NCBI GenBank assembly: GCA_018398815.1
Contig: CM031595.1
Coordinates: 56,746,370 to 56,810,369, forward strand
Direction: 5' to 3'
DNA from: Conus ventricosus
Lineage: Eukaryota > Mollusca > Gastropoda > Neogastropoda > Conidae
DNA: 64,000 bases
Shown: positions 1 through 11,814 of the stretch, one piece after another
How the letters are laid out: each line of letters begins with the position of its first letter
How positions within the stretch are numbered: the stretch's first letter is position 1
The notes under the pieces: model-generated
The model's input: only the letters and a program-made list of their open reading frames with translations
What the model was told of the DNA's origin: nothing
The model's database searches: none
Position numbers and translations under genes: made by a program

Positions 1-1790
1 AAGCTGTCAGTTCTAGCAGTGCCTCAAAGATGGACTTCTTGTGTCCCCACAGCATGTGGAAGGATGGCCAACTGTGTTTTGAGTCTGTCCATGTCATGTC
101 GCAGCATATGTGTCTTTGATCTCTTGAGGAATTTATGGATCTTTCCTGCAGCTCCGTCGCCAGAGAATTTCAATCTTCCTTGGCAACTGAAGACTATGTT
201 GGTCAAACCTGTGCTTTATATGCTCTTTGACGTTGTCTATGGCCTCATAGTACTGCTGTCTGTAATAGCAGAAGGGTCAGAGTAGCTGTGACCCTGGCAG
301 CCTCATCAAGTCTTCATGGAGGCTGTGCTGTCTCGGAATGCGGGGCTCATCACACACGTTTGCAGCCGTGGTTGAGACGTCGGCAAAAAACGTCTGGAAA
401 CTGTTATCCTGGCGCATACTTTCAAACGTTCTCAGACAGAGGTTTGCAGCGTTTGTTGCATCCACATAGGACGTTTGTTTCCTTTGAACGCTGTCGCCAG
501 CTCTTCAGTCACATTAAGACATCCAGTGAAAGTGAGAGCCCAAGACAGGGTGGAGAATGCTGCATGAGTGCTAGAAGGCCGGATTGCCCTCCTGGCATAC
601 TCATCATGTCCTTGTGAGACTGTTCAAGTGTTTCTTGCAAAGCCTCTAGTTTTCTATGAGAGATTCAAAAGCTCTTGTTCGAACAGTCCACCTTGTTGGA
701 CACGTGGTTTAATGGACGGGCTGCACGAAGTTGATGTTTCATGTTGGATTGTTTCAAAAAGGATCTGTCGTTTTGGTGATAATTTGATCAACTGAATGAC
801 TCTGTGGCAAGTCAAGGGCATCTCTTATTACTTTGACCTTTCTGGAAGCCTCTTGTAACACAAGATTGACTGAGTGTGCCAAACAGTGTACGGACACTGC
901 TGACGGGACCTCTTCTTTGAACCGTTTTGCAACTCCTGAAACGTGACCTGAAAATTACTGGCCCGTCGGAGGCCTGACCCTACACTCTGCACTGGCAAGT
1001 CCGCTTGATCAAGCAATCTTTAGCGCATTTAAATATTGTCTCGCACAGGTATTGTCAACATGCACCAGTCCACAGGCTCTCAATGACTTCAAACTGCTCA
1101 GTTACCCATCTTATGCAAATTACAACTGCTCACATCACGGGTTTCGTCAGCTGGTATCAAAAAACCAATTCGCTTCTCTGATTCAAGTACAACAGATCGC
1201 AAGACTTTTATGTGCCATAATCCTGAGGATCTTGTTGACAATATCATGTGACAGATATTTTGAACCTGTGTTTGTTTTTTTCCTTGCAGCCCTCTCCAAA
1301 GCAGAACTTGAGCAGCTGTTGAAGGTTGCCTTCTGCTCGTCATGTCCACGGAGAGGCAGACCCTGTCGCGGAAAAACTGAAGGCTCTTCATCAGGCTTTG
1401 CAGGTGTTTCTTTTGTTCTGTTTCATGCTGACACGTCACTGGAGCATACACTGACGTTGTAGACTGCCTACAGTTTACGTCATACACGGCTGCTCCATGT
1501 GAAGATTTTTCGTGACTTGAGAACTTTTCAGTGCTTTCTTTCCAGTTGTCAAAACCGCTCCATACAACGCTGCGTCAGGTTTGCAGCCTTGATGATTAGC
1601 CCCATGCAGAAGAAACAACATCCTTGTTGTCTGTTGGTGCTAGGTGAATTCCAGGGTATTGCTGGAACCAAGATCTTTGGAAAATAGCGAGGCCTTCCTG
1701 AACTTACCTGGTCAGTTTGGAGAGGACTGTGTCGCTCTGTGGCTGAAAGGGGTTGACTGCGTCCTTGCAGCACACAGTAGACTGACATTT
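1..1790 (-). pseudogene. TTF/hAT-like (ZMYM1-like) transposase remnant, copy 1
   Basis: Read on the minus strand, broken frames give a TTF-type zinc-finger-like segment near 1493-1560 (FDNWKESTEKFSSHEKSS), then a degenerate histidine-containing motif near 880 (YTVWHTQS, where family members usually have an AHS-type motif), then a helical stretch near 277-465 (e.g. FESMRQDNSFQTFFADVSTT). This order fits the TTF domain plus hAT-like RNase H fold seen in ZMYM1-like and 52-kDa-repressor-like proteins, many of which derive from hAT transposases. Stops and frameshifts interrupt it roughly every 100-400 bases. The C-terminal dimerisation domain would lie left of the window. The assignment is from pattern recognition. 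The frame breaks make an active protein unlikely unless the sequence is erroneous. Confidence 0.6.
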
Positions 1791-2290
1791 TGGTTTTCTT
1801 ACGGTAGCAGGTCGGTCAATGTCATCACGAGGAGACTGCGCAGGTCGGTTGGCGTCGTCACGAGGAGACTGTATGATTGATGCACTTCTGTAGGAGATGA
1901 GAAAACACTTACATCCTTTTCTTCATTATTTTTCACTGTCCTGGTTTGATGAAGTGTAGGCTCACAAATTGTTCCTCGCTTATTTGTCCTATAAGGACAG
2001 GTGCAAGGGTGATTCAGTGTCTCCCGCCAAGAGTCTTATTCATCAGGTAGCCTATCCTGGAGCTCTCTTGCTGACTGTTACGATGTGTATGCCCCTACCA
2101 TCATTCTCGCCATAGCTTGCACTACAACAGCATCAGCATATATGCCATTCTTGGCAATTGTTAGTCAGGTACTGGTCAGTATGTGTGCCCAAGTGGGTCA
2201 GCTGCAGAGAGGTTCCCGAGAAATGTGTTGACATCTTTTCTGAGCGAGTTTGACAGGAAGTATGACAGTTTGGCGACAAGGTGATGCACC
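1790..2290. other. No gene seen
   Basis: This stretch lies between the transposase remnant and the homopolymer field. No coding frame is recognised. It is conserved in copy 2 (about 10850-11390). A short near-direct repeat lies near 1805-1870 (gtcggttggcgtcgtcacga). Confidence 0.5.
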
Positions 2291-2297
2291 ATCAAAC

Positions 2298-2497
2298 ATC
2301 TCTCTCTCTCTCTCCTTCTCTCTCCTCTCTCTTCTCTCTCTCTCTCCCTCTGATTTTTGGAGGTGTTCAATATGGGGGGGGGGGGGGTGGGGGAGGCGGG
2401 GGGGGGGGGGGGGGGGGGGGGGGAGGGGTGGGGGGGCAGTATATAAGGCTGCCCCCCCCCCCCCACCCCCCCCAATATTTTTCTGGTAGGGGAGCAT

Positions 2498-2562
<65 letters not shown>

Positions 2563-2584
2563 ACCCCCCCCCCCCCCCCCCCCC

Positions 2585-2671
<87 letters not shown>

Positions 2672-2690
2672 CCCCCCCTGCTTCCGCCGC
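2298..2690. repeat. (CT)n followed by poly-G and poly-C field
   Basis: A (CT)n run (about 2301-2352) is followed by a G-rich block (about 2373-2437), a short spacer with atatttttctgg (2474-2485), and then almost pure C to 2670. The G and C blocks are complementary, so the unit could fold back. Long open frames here encode only poly-Gly or poly-Pro and are not genes. Exact homopolymer lengths are unlikely to be reliable. Confidence 0.9.
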
Positions 2691-2744
2691 CTGTGCATTG
2701 TCACAAGTTTAGTGCACTTATTACATTCGGGTTCGCATGTGCAG

Positions 2745-3840
2745 TTACGTTCCAGTAAACGCTGTGCCTTTGATTAACGTTGCTGTGCAGTTTAGTTCAA
2801 AACGCTGTGCATCTTTATATTCCACGTTTGCTGTGCAGTTTAGTTCAAAACGCTGTGCACTTTAATTCACAACGCTGTGCGAGTTTAGTTCAAAACGCTG
2901 TGCAGTTTAGTTCAAAACACAGTTTAGTTCAAAAACGCTGTGCACTTTAATTCACAACGCTGTGCAGTTTAGTTCAAACGCTGTGCAGTTTAGTTCAAAA
3001 CACTGTGCAGTTTAGTTCAAAACGCTGTGCATCTTTAATTCACAACGCTGCGCAGTTTGATTTGCAGCGTACGCTCCTCTTTCATTTCACAACGTGCGCA
3101 CTTTCATTCAGAAGGCTGTGCTATTTTAATTTACAACGCTGTGCATTTTAATTCACAGCGATGCATTCTTTGATTTACAACACTGTGCACTTTCATTCAC
3201 AACGTTGTGCAGTTTAGAACGCTGCACATTTTAATTCACGACGATGCTCACGTATTTCACAACACTGCTCATTTAATTCACAACCTGCGCATTTTGATTT
3301 ACAACGCTGTGCACTTTAATTCGCAACCCTATGGACTTTAATTCCCAACGCTACGCACTTTTATTAACAATGCTGTGCACTTTAATTCACAACGTTGTGC
3401 ACTTTAATTTGCAACGCTACGCACTTTTATTCACAATGTTGTGCTCTTTTATTCGCAACGCTGTGCACTTTAATTTGCAACGTTACGCACTTTTATTCAC
3501 AATGCTGTGCACTTTAATTCACAACGCTGTGCGCTTTAATTTGCAACGCTACGCACTTTTATTACAATGTTGTGCTCATTTTATTCGCAACGCTGTGCAC
3601 TTTAATTCACAACGCTGTGCACTTTGATTAACAACGCTACGCACTTATTAATTCATAACGCTGTGCAATTTAATTCACAACACTTGAACTTAATTCACAG
3701 CGCTGTGCAATATAATCCACAACGCTGTGAAGTGAATTAACAACGCTGTGCACTTTAATTCACAGCGTGTGCACTTTTATTTCACAACCACTGTGAAACT
3801 TAATTCTCAACGCTGCGCACTGTAATCACAACGCTGCAGG
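2745..3840. repeat. 22-bp satellite array, copy 1
   Basis: The array is a degenerate tandem repeat with unit near aacgctgtgcactttaattc plus two bases. The early part (2785-3030) uses a variant ending agtttagttca, and the rest uses actttaattcac. About 45-50 units are present. Three units make 66 nt, so frames that escape stops repeat every 22 codons. The open frame at 3331-3627 is an example and is not considered a gene. Confidence 0.92.
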
Positions 3841-4590
3841 GAAAAGGAGGCCAGTGCATTACATGAATCACGTGAGTAGCAGGTTCCGTTTCGCCTTTCC
3901 TGTTTTGCATTCTCCATTGTTTCTGGTTGAAAGAATGGGAACCCGCCCCCTGCCATCCTGCCCTCCACCCCTTCCCCTTGAAAAAAAAAGAGTGGGAAGG
4001 ATGAAACGGGAAACATCGAAACGGGATGTTCCCGTCGAGAGACAGGATGCAAACAAAACAAAGAAACAAACAATACAGCTTTTGAAATCAGGTAGGCATA
4101 CAAATAGCCAAGGGGAGTGGTGGGTGCGTGGGTAAATGACTGAATTGATTTTTTTTTTTCGCGTTTCCGGCCTTGCTAGATCCTCAGTCCGGTTAGTAAG
4201 GCGAAGTCAGCAGTCCGCCGCAGCGACCCCGCCCCTGCCGGTCCCCGCAGCTTCTCCTGGACCTCAGCAAGACTGGGCCACGTCTGGCGTCTCAGGGCTT
4301 CAAAGAAGAGCAGGGCCGTAAAATGTGGGAAGATGTTTGGGAGCCTGTACCACAAGGGCAGTGGTAGGTATGAGTAATTGATTCTAAAAAGGTAACGAAG
4401 ATTTTGAACAAAACAGGAAAGTTGGTAAGGGAAGATAATGATTCCTGAAATAATTAAGTTACTTTCTAGGAGGGAAGTTAAAGACAATTAGTACCATGAC
4501 TAAGCCAAGTGAAACTCACGTAGTCTTTCTCGGTATTCTTATTCAAAAACCTTGTTCAAAAAACAAGGCTTCGGGTGACTCGGAGTTTGC
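3841..4590. other. No gene seen
   Basis: Unique-looking sequence with a GC-rich patch near 4190-4300. No convincing coding frame or RNA gene is visible. The corresponding stretch in copy 2 is about 12990-13780. Confidence 0.4.
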
Positions 4591-4599
4591 TGAAGAGGC

Positions 4600-6560
4600 C
4601 CAGGGAACACGATCCAGAGGAGTGTGAGATGTGTGGTAAAATGTGGCTGAATGACGCTATCACAGGAGCAGTGTCGCCCATCCTCGCATAGGCTCAAAAA
4701 CGACGAAGCCTAAGGTCCTGATGGTATTGCTTCAGACTTCTTCATCCATGTCTGTGATGTTTATCTGTGATTTGTGCTCCCCTAAATAAAATTTTCTCTG
4801 CGGAAAGCCGTGCGGAGAGCTGGTGGAAAACGTTGATTTTTTCATTACAGAAGAGAGGTAGTTTCCCAAATACTGATATTCATTGGAGAGTTTCTCTGTT
4901 CAACGGTGTTAGTATAGTATGCACAGCGCTATCATTGATGAAAGAGCTTCCAATTTTGTGAGGTAAAAGTATTTGATTCAAGAAGCACAAGCTGGCTTTT
5001 GTAAAAGTCTACCGCACAACATGTGGTAATGTGTTTACTTTTTAAGACCATATTCAGAAGTATTCAAAAAAAAAAAAAAAAAAAAAGAAGAAGAAGAAAA
5101 AAGTGAAGTCGGTTCTACTCACTCTTTGTACACTTCTCCAAAGCTTTCGATCACAACGACAGGAGTTGTTTGATATTACAAAAAGGAATCCATGGAAACA
5201 TGTTTGAACCATTGCAAGACATCAACACATACCTGTAAAAGAATAAAAGCAGCAGCTATAGTGGACAAGATCACTGAATATTCTCACAGTTTCGCGAAAA
5301 GTATTTTGAATCCGTAATTGTCCTCCATTTTTCGTTTTGAAGTCGAAATCTGTAAAACACGCGTGCTGCTCGTGGCATCGACGTATTCTGAGTTGTCATC
5401 TTGGTGTGACGTTGCAGGTGACAACAATTTAGACTGGTTTCCTTCTGCAGCGGACATTAAAAAGAAAATCAGAATTCCCTGAAAAGTGCTGTAGTGAATG
5501 GGGGTTAATGTAATTTTTAACATGGACTAAAGCGGTTGTTGTTAAAAATAATGGACCTTTAAAAATTTTTTTTTTATGTGAAAGATAGTTCTACGCAGGA
5601 AAGGAGATAGAGATATCAGTTGAAATAACTATACGGGAGTTGTTTTTGGGGTCCATTCTGAACTGATCTCTTAGCGTAGTAAATTTCGTAGGCTAAGCTC
5701 ACAGAGCTTTGCTAGGAATTCAATAATTGTTTTTCTGACTTAAAAGTTTTCCTGTTTGCACTGTTTTAAAAAAGTTACAAATAGTGAAACCAGCCTTGTA
5801 TGAATACAAGGTATGGCAGTTACAATTTGATGATATTGAACAGATGCATCGTAAAATTTGCAAAATGGTCAAAGGTGTAAGAAATTTTCTAGAATAACAT
5901 AGTTGTAGGTGAGTGTTGTAAGTTTTCAGTGTAAGGTAGATGTCTCTAGTGCAGGTACTATGTTAGATTTCTTGCCGTGTCCAGGTGACTACCCCAAAAC
6001 AGTGCTATGCGAAGCTGCTCAAATCTTATTCGGGTGGAAAAGAAAAATAAAAGAACTTGTAACTGGTTTGCGATCTCTTTTGTGTCCACATAAAGTTAGG
6101 TATGGTTGGGAATGCAAAATGTGGTAAATTATCGGAAGTTCATCAAAACTTCCGAACGTTTGTGTTTCTGATGCTTTCTATCTAGACTGGCATGATTCAC
6201 TTTGTGCCTTGTTCAGTTTATCTGAACTATCTTTATGAAATGTTTAAAGAGAAATATAGAAGCCTTTCATCATATTCTGTACGTCGCCGCGCACTTTGTT
6301 TTTTGAGAGGCAATCTATTGCCCTAAATGATATTTCTCGCGATCGGCAATCCTCACTGTGTGAACAGAGTGATGGACATGTAATGTGAAGATTTATGTTT
6401 TGCTGGTGAGTCAAAGAATTAGGCTTACGTCATTTGGTTGAAAAAATCATTCCTGTATCGCCATCAAGTTTTAGGGTTCAAATGCTCTGCTCAGAGAACT
6501 CTGAGAGGATTAGTATTTCATTACCTTTTTACGTAGGCGAATGTTAACAAAAAAATCAGA
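4600..6560 (+). pseudogene. Degenerate non-LTR retrotransposon (RT to C-terminal region), copy 1
   Basis: Broken plus-strand frames show reverse-transcriptase landmarks in order: GPDGIASDFF near 4719-4748, a segment with NKIFSAES and WWKTLIFSLQKRGS near 4788-4865, WRVSLFNGVS near 4882-4911, and QAGFCKSLPHN near 4988-5020. These match the fingers and palm of LINE reverse transcriptases. A (A)n(GAA)n tract interrupts at 5068-5100. Frames around 5800-6560 (e.g. RKICKMVKGV) resemble the region after RT but are much less certain. Stops and shifts are frequent. The clade cannot be assigned, and the minus-strand frame at 5284-5523 within it has no recognised relative. Confidence 0.55.
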
Positions 6561-6692
6561 AATGCATACATCACAAGGTTACTATTACCGAATCTGATCA
6601 GAATATCTGAGCATGCTTGTATATTTATATTGATTGATTGCCGGCTGCTATTAAGTCTATCCTCTTATGGGTCTTGTGGCCAACACAGTCTA

Positions 6693-6735
6693 AACACACA
6701 CACACACACCACACACACACACGCGCGCGCGCACA

Positions 6736-6811
<76 letters not shown>

Positions 6812-7107
6812 CGTAAAATACTCGTGTACATGCTGGCAAGCCGGCCTTCTCTCCTCTCCCTCCCCCTTCTCGCCTTTCCCAACGCCACCTCTTCCTCCTG
6901 CTCCCTTCATCATCCAAATCACGGAGACTGCTCCAACAGTAAAACATTGTTTCTGTCTGTCTGTCTGTCTGTCTCTGTCTGTCTGTCTGTCTGTCTCTGT
7001 GTCTCTCTCTTTCTCTGCATCTCTCTCAGTCTCTCTCTCTCTCTGTCTATGTCTCTGTCTTTCTGTCTCTGTCTCTCTGTCTTTCTGTCTCTATCTCTCT
7101 GTCTCTA

Positions 7108-7138
<31 letters not shown>

Positions 7139-7195
7139 GTCTCTGTCCCTCTGTTTCTCTGTCTCTGTCTCTCTTTCTCTCTCTCTCCTTCCCAT
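6693..7195. repeat. (AC)n and (CTGT)n/(CT)n microsatellites
   Basis: (AC)n runs from about 6693 to 6808 with a short CG-rich interruption near 6721. CTGT and CT repeats follow at about 6953-7190. Histidine/threonine-rich or serine/leucine-rich frames through here are repeat translation. Confidence 0.95.
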
Positions 7196-7319
7196 TGTTT
7201 CAGTATAATAGAAAAAGGTGGGAAGATATCACCGCGTGTGAGGACATCATGCCCTGTACATGGATCGCACCGACTTCACCGTACCTTGCAGCTCCCTTCA
7301 CTTGAGCGTCAGTAGTGAC

Positions 7320-8985
7320 TCATGCTCTTCGTCTGTCGCTCACTCCCACACTCCATTCCGTTCGGTTCACTTTCTCAACACACACACATCACTCATTTGA
7401 GCCATACCATTCATTTTGAAGCAGTGGTTTCTGCACTAGTACACCGCCCACGACAAGATACTCACAGTTTTATTTTTTTTCATTTCTTTTTTCTTTCTTT
7501 TATTCTTGTCTTCTCCTTCTTATGATTCTCGTTTCTTCTTGCGTAATGTATACTTTATGATTCCATTACTACCAGCACTTCTCTCTCTCATCTCTCTCTC
7601 TATATCTCTCTCTATCTCTCTTCTTCTCTCTCTCTCTCTCTCTCACACACACACCACACACACACACAAACACTCCACACACACTCACTCACACACAAAC
7701 ACACACACACATAACTCTCTCACAGAAGTGTTTATATTACTGTCTCTGATGCTGAATTAATTCACAATAACGGGCGTGTTCTCTTACATGAAGACTCGGA
7801 TGTTTTATGACTAGTGGGCCCAAAGGATTTTTTTCTATTAAAGAATACTGGCATTATTTAACCTTGTGAAAAAAGCATCATTGACCGTCTATTGAATTTG
7901 GTCTTGGTTCGCCAGTGACGGGCCTGTGGCGGGTTGGGCCGGGGGTGGCTGTGGACGAGGAGTCGGAAATGAGACGGACGACGGGTAAAATGCCACTGTG
8001 TGGCGCACAAGTTGTGATCAAGGAAAAATAAAAGTGCGCCCACACACAAAGGTGCATTAGTTTTCAATTGTTAGAACAGAGTGACGGAAAAAGTTGAAGA
8101 TTGTCTGTATGGAATAATCAGGAAAGAGAGAAGTGAATTACTTTCATCGGTTTATTAACAATGCTTTTTTTTTCTGTGTGTTTTACCTACACTGGTCAGT
8201 TGTCGACAGGGTCTCTATATTGCCCGCTTACCCCACTGCTCCTCACATCCTCGCTCTTACCCTGGAGCCCCTACTTCCCGTTTTTGTCTGTGGACTCTGT
8301 ATATGATTGGGGAAGTTGACCACACATTCTAAAAATAACAATGCGCGTGTCAATCAGTTGCTTTTATGGGCCTGTGGCGGCGGTAGCTGTCCAGGGGTTA
8401 GGGGGGGATTTGGTTTTTTCTTATTCTTTGAACTCCGCATCACAATATGGACATTGTTCGATAAAAATATAATTTATAATATAAATTCACTGCTATTCTA
8501 ATTTTCTGTTTAAACACAACACACACTAATCTCCAAACACAACTCTCTCTCACTCAACACTCACTCCACACTCTCTCTGTTATATCTCTTTGTATAGCTG
8601 GACTTTTGGCACCGATAAAATGCAGTTACTAAGTCAACGATTGTCACAGTCTGTACATTGCAGGTTACACCATACGTTGCGGAGGTTACAGGTTAATACT
8701 CCTTTTCTACATTTAATTTTCATAAGTGTCCGTCGTCGTTTCTGCTACTAACGCGGATAAAAAAAATTTCTGCGTGATTGTGCTGATTCAACCTTTGTCT
8801 TTTGAACACATGTTTAATGTAGACTGTTGTTTAGGCACTCCGAGTCGTAGTGCTTCGGTGGTATGTTTTGACACGCTTCTAGGCAGAAAAACTGCGTTCA
8901 GTTGTTTGCAGCTGTAACTGGAATGGTCAAGTTCGCCTGTTAAAGTTTGTCTTACCTCACTCCAACTTTCTTTTAACAGTGTCTG
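7320..8985. other. Spacer between the two duplicated blocks; no gene seen
   Basis: Contains a T-rich tract (7470-7525), (CT)n/(AC)n (7577-7715) and otherwise unremarkable sequence. No frame over 85 codons and no recognisable domain. At the right edge (8890-8985, minus strand) the hAT-like frame of copy 2 may continue. Confidence 0.5.
7577..7715. repeat. (CT)n then (AC)n microsatellite
   Basis: A compound dinucleotide tract changing from CT repeats to AC repeats near 7644. Confidence 0.93.
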
Positions 8986-10850
8986 ATAGACGTCAGTTCT
9001 TCTAGCTGTGCCTCAAAGATGGACTTCTTGTTGTCCCCCACAGCTTGTGGTTAGGATGGCCAACTGTGTTTTGAGTCTGTCCTTGTCTATGTCCGCTGCC
9101 ATTTGTGTCTTTGATCTTTGCGGTATTTATGGAATTCTTTCCTGCAGCTCCGTTCGCCCTTGGAATTTCAATCTTCCTTGGAAACTGAAGACTATGTTGG
9201 TCAAACCTGTGCTTTATAGGCTCTTTGTCGTTGTCTATGGCATATTGTGACTGCGGTCGTAATATGCAGAAGGGTCAGAGTAGCTGTTCCCTGTCAGCCT
9301 CATCCAATAAACATTCTTAGAGCTGTATCGGAATGCGGGGTCATCAAACAGTTTGCATCCGTGGTTGAGACGTCGCGCATATAAAGTCTGGAAACTGGTT
9401 TCCTGGCGGCATACATTTCAAACGTTCTCAGGACAGAGGTTTGCAGCGTTTGTTGCTTCCTCTTAGGTCGTTTGTTTCCTTTGAACAGCTGTACGACAGT
9501 CTTCAGTACATTTAAAAGACTTCAGTGTATGTGAGAGACCACTGACTGGATGGAAGTACTGACTGCATGAGTGCTTGAAGGCCGGATGCCCTCCTGGCAT
9601 ACTCTTCTATGTCCTTGTGAGACTAGTTCAAGTGGTTTTTGCAAAGCCTTCATAGTTTTCTATGAGTGATTCAATAAAGCTCTTGTTCGATCACTGTCTC
9701 CTTGTTGGACACAGTGTTTAATGGACGGCTGTCACGATGTGATGTTTCATGGTGGATTGTTTCAAAAGGATCCCCCCTGTCGTTTGTGATAATTTTGGAT
9801 CATACTGAATGACCTCTGTGCATAGTCAAGCGCTTCTCTTATTACTTTGACCTTTCTGGATGCCTCTTGTAACACAAGATTGACTTGAGTGTGCCAAACA
9901 GTGTACGGACTGCTGACGGAACTCTTCTTTGATCCGTTTTGCTTCTCATGAAACGTGACCTGAAAATTACTGGGCCCACGTCGGAGGCATGACCCTTCAC
10001 TCTGCACTGGAAAGTCCTGCTTGATCAAGCTATCCGTTAGCGCTTTTAAATTTTTGTATCAGCACTGGTATTGTCTATCTTGCTACAGTTTCCCAAATAG
10101 GCTCTCTATGAAATTCAAAATGCTCTGGTACCATTCTTTTGCTAATTTTATTACCTGCTATACAATCAGGGTTTACGTCAGATGGTTATCGAAACCAATT
10201 GCTTTCTTCTGATTCTCTAGTTCAACAGATCGCAAGAATTTATGGTGCCATAATTCCTGAGGATCTTTGTTGAACAATATCATGTGACAGTTAATTTGAA
10301 CATGTGTTTGTTTTTTTCCGTGCTGCCTCTCATATGAGTTCTTGCAGCAGCTGTTGATGGTTGAATTCCTGCTGTCCATGTCCTCGGAGTGGCTGACCCT
10401 GTGCAGGTAAAACTGTAGGCTCTGAATCAGGCTTGGCTGGTGTTTCTTTTGTTCTGTTTCATGCTGAATCCGTCTCTGGTGATACAAATGACGTTGTTGT
10501 CTGATACAGTTTACCGTCATACAAGGCTGATCCATGTGAAGAATTTTGGTGAGTTTGTGAACTTTTCCTTGTGCTTTCTTCCAGTTGTCATAACCGCTCT
10601 TTCAAACAGCTTGCGTTCAGGTTTTGCAGCCTTGATGATTAGCCCCTTGAGAAGAAACAAATTCCTTGTTGTCTGGTTTTTTGGGGGGTTGGGAATAGGT
10701 GAATACAAGGGTCTTATTGCTGGACAAAGCTCTTTGGTTTTAGCTTGGCACTTCCTGATACTTCCCTGGTCGTTTGGGTGGACTGTGTCGCTCTGTGGCT
10801 GACAGGGAGTTGATCGCGTCAGGCAGCTACACTCAGATTGACTGCCCATT
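8890..10850 (-). pseudogene. TTF/hAT-like transposase remnant, copy 2
   Basis: This is the counterpart of 1-1790. The minus-strand frame around 9762-10028 is better preserved than in copy 1 and reads YTVWHTQVNLVLQEASRKVK, a stretch typical of the conserved histidine-to-helix segment of ZMYM1/TTF-type hAT relatives. The frame around 10173-10535 holds the region between the zinc-finger-like part and this motif. Multiple frameshifts separate them. The remnant may extend left to about 8890, beyond the end of copy 1 that is visible. Confidence 0.6.
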
Positions 10851-11389
10851 TGGTTTTCTTTACGGTTGATGGTCGGTCACATTAGCGCACTTCATCACGA
10901 GGAGACTGCGCTGGTCGGTTGGCAGTCGTCACGAGGAGACTGTTGGATTGATGCTCCTTCTGTAGGAGTGTGAAAACACTTTCATCCTTTTCTTCATTAT
11001 TTTCCACTGTCCTGGTTTGATGTATGTGTTTGGCTCCACAAAATGTTCCTCGCTTTTGTGTTCTTTAAGGTCAGGTGCAAGGGATGTATTCAGTGTCTCT
11101 CGCCAAAGATCTTATTCATCTGGTTGCCTATTCAATGGAGCTCTCTTGTGACTTGTTTCGATGTGTTTTGCCCCTACCAAGCATTCTCGAAATAGCTTGC
11201 TCTACATACCTGCATCAGCATATATTGCCTTTCTTGGCTATGTTAGGTCAGGTAATGGTCAGTAATGGGTGCCATAAGTGGGTCAGCTTGCTGTGTGAGT
11301 TCCACAGTGTATAATGTGTTGACATATTTTCTGAGCGAGTTTGACTGGATAGTATGTACATGTTTGGCGTACAAGGTGATGCACCATCA

Positions 11390-11705
11390 AAAATCCTCTC
11401 GCTCTCTCCTCCTCTCTCTACTCTTCGCTCTCTCTCTCTCTGATTTTTTTGGAGGTGGTCATTATTTGGGGGGAGGGAGGGGGGGCTGGTATATATGATG
11501 GCCCACCCCCACCCCCCCCCCACACCACCATTATTTTTCTGGAGGGGTGCTTGCCCCACTACCCCCCCCCCCCCCCCCACCCACCCAACCCCCCACCCCA
11601 CTCCCCCCCCCACACCCCCCCCCCCCCACCCCCCCCCCCCCCCCCCCCCCCCGACCCACCCCCCCCCCCACCCCCCTCACCCCCCCCCCCCCCCCCCCCA
11701 CCGCC
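11390..11705. repeat. (CT)n and G/C homopolymer field, copy 2
   Basis: Same layout as 2298-2690: CT repeats, a G-rich block (11468-11490), the tattatttttctgg spacer (11530-11543) and a long C field with scattered A and T. Proline-rich frames here are not genes. Confidence 0.9.
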
Positions 11706-11814
11706 AACCACTGCTTTCAACGAGCCATGTGCTGTATCATGCGTTTTTTAAGTATGAGCGTGAAATCTTTCTGTCAGTTTCTGAGCATGTGATTCAGGGA
11801 AGCTTGTCACTGTT

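Larger units (their letters stand above)
1..7320 (+). repeat. Direct segmental duplication, copy 1
   Basis: This block recurs in the same order and orientation at about 8985-16610. Matching landmarks are the phrase near 21 (gcctcaaagatggacttctt) and near 9010, the poly-C field (2495 and 11560), the 22-bp satellite (2745 and 11820), a LINE RT remnant (4600 and 13780), the (AC)n array (6693 and 15950) and the stretch beginning atggatcgcaccgacttca (7259 and 16542). Similarity reaches the left edge of the window, so the unit probably extends beyond it. The copies differ by many scattered substitutions and small indels in coding and non-coding parts alike. Confidence 0.9.

Noticed and set aside
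2176..2777. Long glycine- and proline-rich open frames on both strands
   Set aside because: They are translations of poly-G/poly-C homopolymers and carry no information beyond the repeat. The same applies at 11.5, 17.8, 25.7, 35.8 and 41.1 kb.
3331..3627. 98-codon repeat-protein frame
   Set aside because: Its 22-residue periodicity is a direct consequence of the 22-bp satellite, and the frame is broken in the second copy.
2745..3840. CRISPR-like array
   Set aside because: Units are contiguous and degenerate with no unique spacers. The 55-bp Polinton array and other tandem arrays also lack spacers, and the DNA is eukaryotic.
5284..5523. 79-codon minus-strand frame as a secreted or host protein
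   Set aside because: It lies inside a degenerate LINE, is broken in the duplicate, and has no recognised motif.
6630..7315. Open frames of 190-230 codons rich in His/Thr and Ser/Leu
   Set aside because: They are read through (AC)n and (CTGT)n microsatellites. Similar frames at 33.1-34.6, 38.1-38.5 and 24.7-25.2 kb are rejected for the same reason.
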